Numbered from the stretch's first letter, positions 7,322 through 14,517 are shown. The stretch is 14,521 nt of DNA from Marinospirillum sp. (GCA_007116195.1 SKIX01000082.1:1-14521); one strand, 5' to 3'. The notes: a model not told the origin generated them from the sequence alone. Translations and numbers: made by a program.

Positions 7322-9063
7322 ATTTCTGGCCCCAGGGTGAAATGCAACCGCCAGCCACCTATCGCCTCATCCAGCCCCTTGGCGACATCCAGACGCACGG
7401 GGCCTAGAGGCGAAATCCAACGAATACCCGTGCCTACGCCTACTTTCCATTCGTCCAGGTCATCGACCGCAGCAACTGACTCGCCCGCATCGGCAAACCA
7501 GGCCCAGCGCCAGCGTTCGGCAAAAGCATACTGATATTCTAACCCCAGAGTCGCCAGGTAGCGCCCACCGGTGAGGTTGCCCTCATCATCTTCAGGTGAA
7601 ATTTCTTGATAACCATAACCGCGAACACTTTGGTCGCCCCCAGCAAAAAAACGTAGCGAGGCAGGCACTCGACTAAAATCATTGGTTGCTGTCGCTCCTG
7701 CTCGCAACCTGGCTAAAAAACGGTGATGATCCGCCAGGGTTACCAGGCCTCGCGCTGTTAGCGTAAGCTGTAGCAGATCGACTTCAGAGAATTGATTTTC
7801 TTTAGCCCCTTCGAGCTGAACCTGCAGACGGTAGCCGCGTGTTGGGTCTACCCTGCGGTCGCTATTGAGCAGACCATAACCAATTCCGGGTAAAGTCAGC
7901 CAGCTGACCCCTTCATCTTGAGCAACCTGGTATTCTTCACGTTCACCACGTAAGGAGAGCACCCTTTCCCAACCATTTTGCTGGCGGTGAAACCACTGAA
8001 CACGTGCGCCATAGCGGCGGCTTTGTTGAGCACTAAAGCGCTCGTTATCCAGACTGGCACTGACTCTGAGCTTATCCGTGGTCGGCGGGTTTAACGGGAA
8101 CTCATACCAACCACTGAGGTTTTGCTGGGGTTCTGAAACCTGAGCATCGACGCCCCGTCTTAACCCCCAAGGGTTAACCCAGTGTTGCACCCAGCCTGCG
8201 GTAACCCTGGGGCCGATATCCGTAGAAAAACCAAGACCCAGATTGAGCGTTCGAGGTTTACGGTTACGCAGGAGCACTGCCACAGGTACCTGCAGATCTT
8301 GATTCGCTTGATCGGTTTTGGCATCAACAAAAACCTCACTAAAATAGCCGCTGGCACGCAGCTGGCGACTGAGTTCAGTGAGGTCATCCGTGTGGTAAGG
8401 CATGCCTGCTGAAAAGTGAACAAAACGCTGGAGAAAGGCTTCATCCAGAATGCCGTCATGGTCAAAGATGACTTCTCCTAGCCGGAATCTAGGCCCAGAA
8501 TCAAAAACCAAATTAATCTCTGCAGTGCCTGCTTCAGGGTCAATCAGCAGTTCTTGCCGTTGAAAGCGTGAAGCGAAGTAGCCATAGCTCAACGCTTGAT
8601 TACGGAATTGACGTTTAGCAGCTTCATAGCGCCCATGATTCAGGGCCTGGCCTGGCTGTAGTTGGACTTCTGAGGGTCGAATAAAAGTGGGCTGCTCGCT
8701 GGCTTCGCCGAGCAGCTGCAGATTCACTTTAGCTAAAACAACAGGCTCCCCCAGGTTAATCTGCACCTGCAGGCGTGCCGGCTGGCCTTCTTCAACCTGG
8801 AGTGTCAGCTCATAGTTATAGTAACCCAGGGCTTCAAGTGCGCGTTCTATATCTCTGCGGGCAAAGCGAGCATAGCGGCGCATTTCACGGCTGTTACGAT
8901 CCAGCACCTCTCCCAGGTAGGCTTCAATGTTCTGGCGTACCTGGCTGTTTTCCGGTTCCAGGGTTAATTGCAGGTTATTCGCCAAGGCCGTTAGCGGCAG
9001 CAGAAGCAACACCAGCCCCAGTAAACCTGGCCAGTGTTTAGTGGATCTGCAAGCTGACCACAT
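7318..9063 (-). CDS. tamA: Outer-membrane assembly protein TamA (Omp85 family)
   Basis: The outer-membrane half of the translocation and assembly module, a BamA relative with periplasmic POTRA domains and a 16-strand barrel. From the chosen start (581 residues), a signal peptide with basic residues Arg6 and Lys9 and core LLGLVLLLLPLTALA would be cleaved after Ala28. POTRA-like sequence covers about 30-265, and the barrel the rest. The Omp85 loop-6 motif VRGYG is at 480-484 (within FFAGGDQSVRGYGYQ), and the C-terminus LHFTLGPEI closely matches TamA proteins. Start choice: the frame is open to GTG 9093 (591 residues), and ATGs exist at 9072 and 9063. None has a clear Shine-Dalgarno site; 9063 gives the most normal signal peptide. 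All three choices overlap the end of the DUF2797 gene. tamB follows with a 4-base overlap. Confidence 0.95.
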   Translation of the reverse strand: MWSACRSTKHWPGLLGLVLLLLPLTALANNLQLTLEPENSQVRQNIEAYLGEVLDRNSREMRRYARFARRDIERALEALGYYNYELTLQVEEGQPARLQVQINLGEPVVLAKVNLQLLGEASEQPTFIRPSEVQLQPGQALNHGRYEAAKRQFRNQALSYGYFASRFQRQELLIDPEAGTAEINLVFDSGPRFRLGEVIFDHDGILDEAFLQRFVHFSAGMPYHTDDLTELSRQLRASGYFSEVFVDAKTDQANQDLQVPVAVLLRNRKPRTLNLGLGFSTDIGPRVTAGWVQHWVNPWGLRRGVDAQVSEPQQNLSGWYEFPLNPPTTDKLRVSASLDNERFSAQQSRRYGARVQWFHRQQNGWERVLSLRGEREEYQVAQDEGVSWLTLPGIGYGLLNSDRRVDPTRGYRLQVQLEGAKENQFSEVDLLQLTLTARGLVTLADHHRFLARLRAGATATNDFSRVPASLRFFAGGDQSVRGYGYQEISPEDDEGNLTGGRYLATLGLEYQYAFAERWRWAWFADAGESVAAVDDLDEWKVGVGTGIRWISPLGPVRLDVAKGLDEAIGGWRLHFTLGPEI

Positions 9064-9862
9064 AACCAGCATGTTTGCGCAGGTTAATAACACCGGTATC
9101 CAACAGCAGGTACTGCCCTTTGATACCTTGCAACTGCCCTTCGATGAGTGGTGTTTTTTCCGGGTTAAGTGATTTAACCTTGTGTGGGTAATTCAGTACA
9201 GGGTAGTCAAACTGATAGCTACGGCTGTTTAAACGCTGTAAAGGCTCTGCCAGCAAAGGCTGCAGCTGATGTTGATAGTCTTCAAAAACCGCCTGGGCTT
9301 CGGCTTGCAAATCTAACTGGGGTACCTGGTTTTTCAGCATGGCCTGCCAAGCGGTTTTATCTTTCAAGCTCTGGGCTAACAGGGTTTCGACCCGTCCAGA
9401 AGTCAGCCTGTCCTTTACTTCAAATAAAGGTAAGGCAGCCACGGCTCCCTGATCCATCCAACGGGTGGGCATTTGCGTTTTACGGGTGATACCCACTTTA
9501 AGCCCACTGGTGTTGGCCAGATATACCAGGTGCGGCTGGAAGCAGTGGTCTAAACCCCATTGCGGCTCGCGGCAGGTGCCTTGATGGTAGTGGCAGGTTT
9601 CTGGCTTAACGATGCAGGTGTCGCACTGAGCCAGCTTGCGAAAACAAGGGTAGCAATAGCCCTGATTAAAGCTTTTTTTGGTTTTGCGCTCGCAGTGAAT
9701 ACAATGGATATCACCGCTAAAAGACAAGCTCAGGGTTTGGCCTAAGAAAGAATTTAAGCCCAGGTGTTGTTCCGGCTCTGAGGGGTTAACCAGGCGCAGC
9801 TGGTAGGCAACGGGCTGCTGATGTTCGTTGAGCAGTTTACGCAAGCGACCTTGTAGCTGCAT
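9038..9862 (-). CDS. DUF2797 family protein, cysteine-rich, function unknown
   Basis: A 274-residue protein with no signal peptide, so probably cytoplasmic. A compact cysteine-rich block follows a short N-terminal domain: Cys54, 57, 70, 73, 80, 83, 90, 97 and 107, with His91 and His93. The CxxC pairs strongly suggest one or two zinc sites. Immediately after it comes LVYLANTSGLKVGITR (112-127) and RWMDQGA (134-140), the core of DUF2797, whose shape (strand, KVGIT strand, then Arg helix) resembles the GIY-YIG nuclease fold. That resemblance is by pattern, not by search. No biochemical role is known to me. It starts 2 bases after the YeaC stop without a clear ribosome site, so translation is probably coupled. 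Its end overlaps tamA. The rhomboid-YeaC-DUF2797 order recalls the arrangement I remember from pseudomonads, unverified. Confidence 0.88.
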   Translation of the reverse strand: MQLQGRLRKLLNEHQQPVAYQLRLVNPSEPEQHLGLNSFLGQTLSLSFSGDIHCIHCERKTKKSFNQGYCYPCFRKLAQCDTCIVKPETCHYHQGTCREPQWGLDHCFQPHLVYLANTSGLKVGITRKTQMPTRWMDQGAVAALPLFEVKDRLTSGRVETLLAQSLKDKTAWQAMLKNQVPQLDLQAEAQAVFEDYQHQLQPLLAEPLQRLNSRSYQFDYPVLNYPHKVKSLNPEKTPLIEGQLQGIKGQYLLLDTGVINLRKHAGYVVSLQIH

Positions 9863-9864
9863 GG

Positions 9865-10137
9865 TTAGCTCGATTGCTCAGGGTTGAGAATTTTAACCGC
9901 TGCTTCTTCAGTGGCTGGCGCTGCCTTGGCTTTATTGGGCTTGGGTTCAATATAGCCCACTCGCTCTTGCTCTGGAATCTGATGATTGGCTTCATAGCGC
10001 AGCACGGCTTCCATGCTGATTTGTTTTTGTTCAGCCGTCAGCAGCTGCCCATTAGGCCATTTACCTAATTCAACACCACGCTTTAAGGCCAGGTAAATAT
10101 CAGGGCTCATTTTTTCGATCATTTCGGCAAAGTTCAT
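9865..10137 (-). CDS. yeaC: YeaC family protein (DUF1315)
   Basis: A small 90-residue soluble protein of unknown function. The family core is clear: MNFAEMIEKMSP, then Y-x-A-L-K-R-G-V-E-L-G-K-W-P-N-G (about 15-30), LTAEQKQISMEAVLRYE (33-49) and ERVGYIEP (57-64). The last 25 residues are an Ala/Lys/Glu-rich tail without conserved motifs. The ATG overlaps the rhomboid stop by four bases (ATGA, 10134-10137), and AGAGGA (10153-10148) lies 10 bases upstream as a ribosome site. It is the second gene of the rhomboid-TamB cluster. Family assignment is by motif recognition; no function should be inferred. Confidence 0.9.
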   Translation of the reverse strand: MNFAEMIEKMSPDIYLALKRGVELGKWPNGQLLTAEQKQISMEAVLRYEANHQIPEQERVGYIEPKPNKAKAAPATEEAAVKILNPEQSS

Positions 10138-10988
10138 TGCTGCGAGTTCCTCTTCAGAGTTTTCCAGGGCAGAAGCGCAAAAGCCATACCAGCTAACAAG
10201 CCACCCAAGTGGGCTTCGTTCGCCATATTAATTCCAACGGATGCAGACCAGGGTGTCATACCAAACAGCATCCAAATCAGCATAAACAAGACTAAACCCG
10301 GTGTTAACCCCAGTTGCGCTTGTGGGTGACGTCTATCCCATAGCCAGGTGTAACCCAGGTAAGCATAGACAACCCCTGACAGGCCACCAAACTGGCTGGA
10401 ACCATTGATTAGAAACTGTGCACTATTGGAAACCAAAGCAGCAAAAAGCACCAGTAGCAGCAAACGCAGGCTGCCTTGTTGGCGTTCTATGACTTCGCCT
10501 AGCACCCAGGTCCACATCAGGTTAAACACCAGGTGCATCCAACCAAAATGCAGAAAAATAGGCGTGATTAAGCGCCACCATTGCCCTGAGCTAAGCGTTT
10601 CAGTCAGTGGCAGGCTAACCAGTTGCCGCCCTTCAATCACCATAGGCGTGAAAGAAACCACCAGAAAGACGAGGGGGCCAAGCAGCACTTCAAAGGCTAG
10701 GGTGACCAGAACAGCAGCCACCATTAAGCTAAGCGTTATGGGCCGCTGATTAAAGAAAGCTAAAGTCTTGGTTGTTGTGCTGGCTGGCCGAGCTGGAGGG
10801 CTTTCGCCTCTTTGCCAGGCTTCCAATGCCTGACGGCAAGCGGCCAGCTGGTCTGGGTTATTAAGCCAAATAGCCTGGCCACCGCTGGCCTCATCCGGCA
10901 GAACACGATGCGCTATGCCTGCCTGCCATAAATGGCGTGACAAGGGTAAAGGGTCTTGCTCTGGTGGTAGCACAAGCAGTTTAAGCAT
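10134..10988 (-). CDS. glpG: Rhomboid intramembrane serine protease, GlpG type
   Basis: An inner-membrane protease that cleaves transmembrane segments of substrate proteins. A cytoplasmic N-terminal domain (about 1-65) resembles that of E. coli GlpG, and six membrane segments follow from about 84. The active-site residues are intact: His147, His152 and Asn156 in the H-x4-H-x3-N oxyanion motif (LHFGWMHLVFN), the nucleophile Ser204 in GLSGVVYAYLGY, and the general base His260 in NEAHLGGLLAG. Spacing between them matches E. coli GlpG. ATG 10988 has no good Shine-Dalgarno site. The start lies only 20 bases beyond the T-run of a strong hairpin (11037-11009), downstream of a near-consensus promoter. 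It is probably the first gene of a five-gene unit ending with tamB. In E. coli glpG sits with glpE and glpR, so this context differs. Confidence 0.95.
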   Translation of the reverse strand: MLKLLVLPPEQDPLPLSRHLWQAGIAHRVLPDEASGGQAIWLNNPDQLAACRQALEAWQRGESPPARPASTTTKTLAFFNQRPITLSLMVAAVLVTLAFEVLLGPLVFLVVSFTPMVIEGRQLVSLPLTETLSSGQWWRLITPIFLHFGWMHLVFNLMWTWVLGEVIERQQGSLRLLLLVLFAALVSNSAQFLINGSSQFGGLSGVVYAYLGYTWLWDRRHPQAQLGLTPGLVLFMLIWMLFGMTPWSASVGINMANEAHLGGLLAGMAFALLPWKTLKRNSQQ

Positions 10989-11008
10989 GGAGCGGTCAGT
11001 CTCTGGAC

Positions 11009-11037
11009 AAAAAAATGGCGACCTTAAAGGGTCGCCA
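11009..11037 (-). terminator. Rho-independent terminator between the phosphoesterase and rhomboid genes
   Basis: On the minus strand, TGGCGACC and GGTCGCCA form a perfect 8-bp stem, extendable by one G-U pair, around a short A/T-rich loop (11037-11016). Seven T residues follow directly (11015-11009). It lies about 70 bases after the phosphoesterase stop and 20 bases before the rhomboid start, so it can end the upstream transcript or act in the rhomboid leader. Confidence 0.88.
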
Positions 11038-11053
11038 AAACAGGGATCATCAT
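11024..11053 (-). other. Possible nine-codon leader ORF ending in the terminator hairpin
   Basis: Downstream of the promoter at 11111-11083, two adjacent ATG codons open a frame reading MMIPVLATL. Its TAA (11026-11024) lies in the loop of the terminator. AGGTG is found about 10 bases before the first ATG. A ribosome on this ORF would cover the 5' arm of the hairpin and could prevent its formation. There is no run of one amino acid as in biosynthetic leaders, and so short an ORF can arise by chance. Confidence 0.15.
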
Positions 11054-11082
11054 GAGGAAACTACACCTGCTTTGAGGAAGAG

Positions 11083-11111
11083 ATTATACGAAAGTTCCCG
11101 CTGAGTTTCAG
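11083..11111 (-). promoter_or_regulatory. Probable sigma-70 promoter for the rhomboid-TamB operon
   Basis: On the minus strand, CTGAAA (11111-11106; 4 of 6 consensus) and a perfect TATAAT (11088-11083) are separated by exactly 17 bases. The expected start point is near 11076, giving a leader of about 88 nucleotides before the rhomboid ATG. The -35 overlaps the last codon of the phosphoesterase gene. The leader contains the intrinsic terminator at 11037-11009. Confidence 0.6.
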
Positions 11112-12109
11112 AATTTCTGAATTTTTTCTGCTGTCATTTCAGCACGCAGCTCTTCCAGCGGTGGGAACTCATCTCTTTGCACTTCAACCCAAACAAATTT
11201 ACTGGCATCCAAATGGGCTTCGCCATCAAACCGATAGGCTACCAGGCGGCCATATTTAACTGCACTGTAGTCTAGGCAAGCCAGGTTAGAACGAATAACA
11301 GCCGGGTAGCCCTGACACCAGTAATGACCAAAAAACAAAGGCTTGGCTTCTGCAGGGTAATGGCAAAGATGCTGCCGGTCTTCGTCACTGAGCAGGCGAC
11401 CTTCCAGTTCGGGGCTAAGGCGATCAGGCTGAAAGAGTACATCACCCCAGGTACGCGGCTGGTCGATCCAGTAGCTGGTGCGAAAACGATCCCTAACAAA
11501 GCCATCACCGCTTTTTTGGGTTTTGCCTTCTGGCAACTTTAACCAGGTGCCTCGGGTGCAGCGATCTACTACGCGAAACTCAAAGGAGCCTGGCTGGATA
11601 GAACGGCGAAAAAACTCTTCCGTCATGCAGCCATCAGGGTAACGCTGCAGGAAGGTCTGCATTTCAGGCTGATCCCAGCAGGCATGGACAACTCTAAGGT
11701 GCTGATTTTCAATCGCCAGCGGCAAGGTCATAAACCAGTTTAAAAACTCTTGCCACTCTGCTGGGTGGTCAGCAAATTGGTCCAGGGTTTCTTGAATCAC
11801 ACGACGGTGCCGAGGTGTATGAGCACGCAGTGGCTGGCCCTGCTCGTCTTCACCACAATAGGCCAGGGCGTTGTACTCATGATTGCCCAATACCATTTGC
11901 GCACTGCCTGCATCCAGCATCGCACGCACATCATGCAAGGCTTGGCGAATACGAGGGCCACGATCAACGATATCACCGACAAAAATGACCTGGCGACCTT
12001 GGGGGTGACGCCAGGCACCCTGTTGCTGACGATAACCCATCAGTTGTAAAAGATGGCGCAGGGTATTACCACAGCCATGCACATCGCCCAGAAGATCATA
12101 ACCTCGCAT
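11108..12109 (-). CDS. Calcineurin-like metallophosphoesterase (PPP/ApaH-like)
   Basis: A cytoplasmic 333-residue protein of the phosphoprotein phosphatase/ApaH-like superfamily. All metal-binding motifs are in order: GDVHG (8-12), GDIVDRG (45-51), GNHE (75-78), a lone His in VVHACWD (His142), and GH in FFGHYW (261-262). These should hold two metal ions that activate water for phosphoester hydrolysis. The substrate is unknown: the superfamily includes diadenosine tetraphosphatases, protein phosphatases and PrpE-like enzymes, and this protein is longer than typical ApaH (about 280). It starts 11 bases after the nadK stop, with a weak AGG as ribosome site, so it is probably cotranscribed with nadK. 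A link to dinucleotide metabolism (NAD kinase beside a possible dinucleotide hydrolase) is inference only. Transcription should end at 11037-11009. Confidence 0.9.
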   Translation of the reverse strand: MRGYDLLGDVHGCGNTLRHLLQLMGYRQQQGAWRHPQGRQVIFVGDIVDRGPRIRQALHDVRAMLDAGSAQMVLGNHEYNALAYCGEDEQGQPLRAHTPRHRRVIQETLDQFADHPAEWQEFLNWFMTLPLAIENQHLRVVHACWDQPEMQTFLQRYPDGCMTEEFFRRSIQPGSFEFRVVDRCTRGTWLKLPEGKTQKSGDGFVRDRFRTSYWIDQPRTWGDVLFQPDRLSPELEGRLLSDEDRQHLCHYPAEAKPLFFGHYWCQGYPAVIRSNLACLDYSAVKYGRLVAYRFDGEAHLDASKFVWVEVQRDEFPPLEELRAEMTAEKIQKF

Positions 12110-12120
12110 AACAGAGCCTA

Positions 12121-13011
12121 TCAGTAGTTACTGTGCTGGGTATTCCAGCCCAGCTTGCCACGACAGATCTGGTAGAAATCATGCCCGAGCGGGTGAATGA
12201 GTTTTAACTTATGCGGCTTTTTACGAATGTAGATAACATCGCCGGGCTTGGTAACCAGGTGCGTCTGCCCATCACAGGAAACATGCGGATAGGTTTCGTT
12301 GTTTTCAGTAATGAAAATTTTAATCTCACTATTACCGTCAACGACTATCGGGCGACTGGACAGGGTATGAGGAAACATGGGTACGAGTACCAAAGCATCC
12401 AGCTTGGGGTGCATAATGGGGCCACCGCCGGATAAGGCATAGGCTGTGGAGCCCGTAGGGGTGGAAACTATCAAGCCATCTGAACGCTGGTTATAAACAA
12501 ACTGGCCTTCGATGTAGAGATCAAACTCGATCATACGCGCCGATTTGCCAGGGTGCAGAACAACATCATTTAGCCCGTCAGCTGAACCTATCGGCTCCCC
12601 TGCCCGCACCACTTCAGCATCCAGCAAAAAACGTCGTTCTGAGGTGTACTTACCGGCAAGCACCTCGGCCACTTTTTCTTCTAAATCATCAGGGCTAATG
12701 TCCGTTAAAAAGCCTAGGCGGCCACGGTTAACGCCCAAAACCGGCACTCCCGTTCTCGCCATGGCTCTGGCAGCTCCTAGTAGACTGCCGTCACCACCAA
12801 CAACGATGACCAGGTCACAAATTTCCGCCAGCATTTTGCGGTTGGCTTCTTGGAAGCCGTGCCCCAAGAGTACCGTTGCGGTACGATCTTCGACGATGAC
12901 TTGATAGTGCTGCTCATCTAAAAATCGCATTAACCGTTTTAGGGTATCCACCACACGGGTGCTGCCTAAACGGCCGATCAAACCTATATTTTTAAAACCT
13001 GTCTTTTTCAT
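12121..13011 (-). CDS. nadK: NAD kinase
   Basis: Phosphorylates NAD to NADP using ATP (or polyphosphate in some homologues), the only de novo source of NADP. The 296 residues match the family length. Visible motifs: GGDGS (72-76) with the catalytic Asp74, NRGRLGFLTD (95-104), LNDVV (147-151), DGLIVSTPTGSTAYALSGGGPI in parts (178-199), and CDGQ (246-249). ATG 13011 overlaps the stop codon of the upstream barrel-protein gene by one base (TGATG). There is no strong Shine-Dalgarno site of its own, so translation is probably coupled to that gene. The phosphoesterase follows at 11 bases. The identification is firm. Confidence 0.97.
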   Translation of the reverse strand: MKKTGFKNIGLIGRLGSTRVVDTLKRLMRFLDEQHYQVIVEDRTATVLLGHGFQEANRKMLAEICDLVIVVGGDGSLLGAARAMARTGVPVLGVNRGRLGFLTDISPDDLEEKVAEVLAGKYTSERRFLLDAEVVRAGEPIGSADGLNDVVLHPGKSARMIEFDLYIEGQFVYNQRSDGLIVSTPTGSTAYALSGGGPIMHPKLDALVLVPMFPHTLSSRPIVVDGNSEIKIFITENNETYPHVSCDGQTHLVTKPGDVIYIRKKPHKLKLIHPLGHDFYQICRGKLGWNTQHSNY

Positions 13012-13517
13012 CAGAACTTGTAGCCTATGCCAAGAGTTAAGGCATCCAGATCCGTGTCAACATCATCCGCTTCCGCAGCCAGGTAGGACATATACTCCAG
13101 ATCAACAAAAAAAGACGAGGTGACCGCCAACTCGACCCCTAAACCGAACCCGACACCGAAATCTGTTTGGCTATCATTGCCATCATCCAGAGAAACGGCC
13201 GTGACCCCTAATTTTGCAAAAGGAACGGCGCGGCCCAGGGGTAAAGTAAAACGTGCATAACCACCAAACAACCAGTCCAGGCTGACATCTTGATTATTTT
13301 CACCACCCAGCCCTAGTTGGAATTCCGCTCCCAAAAAGGTGTTGATCTGCTGACCATAGCGCAATTTGGCACCGACGCCACTATCGTTACCATCATTCCA
13401 AAGATGTACACCTGCAGCGGCATAGGAGTAGATATCATCATACTCATCATAAAAAGCCTGTGCAGATGCAAAAGGCATGAGCAAAACCAGCCATGCCCAG
13501 GCAATCCAGTGCTTCAT
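13011..13517 (-). CDS. Small outer-membrane beta-barrel protein
   Basis: The product has 168 residues from the chosen start. A signal peptide (core WIAWAWLVLLMPFASA) would be cleaved after Ala21 (AQA). The mature part is a series of alternating amphipathic strands separated by Asp/Asn/Gly-rich turns (NDGNDSG, DDGNDSQTD, ADDVDTDLD), ending GIGYKF with the terminal Phe typical of barrels recognised by BamA. Size and pattern fit an eight-stranded OmpA/OMP_b-brl-like barrel; YfaZ-like is possible. The specific function is unknown. Start choice: an in-frame ATG at 13550 exists but has no ribosome site and would bury the signal peptide behind 11 polar residues. ATG 13517 has GGGAG 7 bases upstream. 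The stop overlaps nadK by one base, an unusual pairing of an envelope protein with a cytoplasmic kinase. No convincing promoter seen in 13518-13589. Confidence 0.82.
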   Translation of the reverse strand: MKHWIAWAWLVLLMPFASAQAFYDEYDDIYSYAAAGVHLWNDGNDSGVGAKLRYGQQINTFLGAEFQLGLGGENNQDVSLDWLFGGYARFTLPLGRAVPFAKLGVTAVSLDDGNDSQTDFGVGFGLGVELAVTSSFFVDLEYMSYLAAEADDVDTDLDALTLGIGYKF

Positions 13518-13524
13518 CAATTTG

Positions 13525-13529
13525 CTCCC
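13525..13529 (-). promoter_or_regulatory. Ribosome binding site that decides the barrel-protein start
   Basis: GGGAG on the minus strand, 7 bases before ATG 13517. The alternative ATG at 13550 lacks any purine-rich site at suitable distance. Confidence 0.7.
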
Positions 13530-13589
13530 AGTTGATCGTTTATCAGCCATGCAGTTGATTAAACACTGAATAAACCCTGATTACCAGAC

Positions 13590-14480
13590 TCAGCCAGCTC
13601 TTGCCGCTTCGACTTTAGGTTTGGCCCAGCGCTCATTGATCAGCAAAGCCAGCAAAATAATGCTGCCGCCCAGGCCGAGGCGCAATAAATCTATATCTCG
13701 ATTCCAGATTAGCAGGTTCACCAAAAGCCCAGCAGGCACCAGGGCGTTATTCATAATCGCTAAAGCACCCGCATCAACAAGGGTTGCCCCCTTGTTCCAC
13801 AGAAAGTAACCCAGGCCCGAAGCCATGAGGCCAAGCCACAGCAGCACGCCCCATTCGGTGGTTGTGCTGGGTAGTCGCTGCCAGTCACCCCACCAGAGCA
13901 TTCCCACAAAAGCGACCAGCAGAGCGCCCAGGTAAAAATAACCAAAGAGGTCTTTATGGCTCAACGTAGAAGCTGCTGTCGCCTGTTGAGCTGCCATGAG
14001 CCTTCGGTAAGCAACCTGGCCCAGAGCAAAACAAAAATTAGCGCCTTGAACCAACAAAAAACCCAGCCAGAAGTCACTGCTAAGCTGGTCATAGCGAATT
14101 ACACCTGCACCCACAACAGCCAAGAAGGCTGTTAGCAAATACAAAAGGGTAAAGCGCTTTTGCCACCAGTCATCCAACAGGGTGATATAAATTGGGGTAA
14201 AAATAGTAAACAACACCACTTCTGGCACAGTCAGCAGGGTAAAGGACTGGTAAAAACAAATGTACATGACACCCAGTTGAATACCGCCCAAAGCCATGAC
14301 CTGTACTGCCAGCTTGAAGGGCACTCTTGCACCCGTTAGCAATAGGGGCAAGAAAACCAAACTGGCCAGAAGGGTTCGGGTAAGCACAGCAAAGTAGGCA
14401 TCAACACTGCCTGCCAGGTACACGCCAATTAAGCTAAAAGAAAAAGCCCAAAGCAGGGTTACTGACCAAAGATAAGCCAC
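13590..14480 (-). CDS. EamA/DMT family transporter
   Basis: An inner-membrane protein of 296 residues with about ten membrane segments (near 3-23, 28-49, 57-77, 83-102, 111-128, 137-159, 179-198, 208-228, 237-259, 266-282). This is the two-EamA-repeat layout of the drug/metabolite transporter superfamily. The opening MAYLWSVTLLWAFSFSLIG and the LTR in the second segment recall members annotated as carboxylate/amino acid/amine exporters; the real substrate cannot be read from sequence. The start is GTG 14480, supported by GGAG (14490-14487) 6 bases upstream; a TATAAT lies at 14517-14512. The last dozen residues are a basic cytoplasmic tail. It appears to be its own transcription unit, with 72 bases before the next gene's start, although I see no strong terminator there. 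Confidence 0.88.
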   Translation of the reverse strand: MAYLWSVTLLWAFSFSLIGVYLAGSVDAYFAVLTRTLLASLVFLPLLLTGARVPFKLAVQVMALGGIQLGVMYICFYQSFTLLTVPEVVLFTIFTPIYITLLDDWWQKRFTLLYLLTAFLAVVGAGVIRYDQLSSDFWLGFLLVQGANFCFALGQVAYRRLMAAQQATAASTLSHKDLFGYFYLGALLVAFVGMLWWGDWQRLPSTTTEWGVLLWLGLMASGLGYFLWNKGATLVDAGALAIMNNALVPAGLLVNLLIWNRDIDLLRLGLGGSIILLALLINERWAKPKVEAARAG

Positions 14481-14510
14481 CGTTAACTCCAGAATAAAAT
14501 AAGGTTAACG
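14481..14510 (-). repeat. Inverted repeat flanking the transporter's ribosome site
   Basis: CGTTAAC (14481-14487) and GTTAACG (14504-14510) are perfect 7-base inverted arms separated by 16 bases; each contains the palindrome GTTAAC. The pair lies between the -10 hexamer and the GTG start, and the GGAG ribosome site touches the proximal arm. It could be an operator or an mRNA hairpin that limits ribosome access; neither is shown. Confidence 0.5.
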
Positions 14511-14511
14511 A

Positions 14512-14517
14512 ATTATA
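14512..14517 (-). promoter_or_regulatory. -10 element of a probable transporter promoter
   Basis: A perfect TATAAT on the minus strand, about 32 bases before the GTG start, giving a leader of roughly 25 nucleotides. The -35 region lies beyond the window edge, so the promoter cannot be fully judged. Confidence 0.45.

Noticed and set aside
10405..10749. A 114-codon plus-strand frame opposite the rhomboid gene.
   Set aside because: It lies entirely inside a well-supported gene on the other strand and has the Arg/Ser/Thr-rich composition typical of antisense frames.
12545..12904. A 119-codon plus-strand frame opposite nadK.
   Set aside because: It is antisense to conserved nadK motifs, is Ser/Pro/Thr-rich, and has no homology I recognise.
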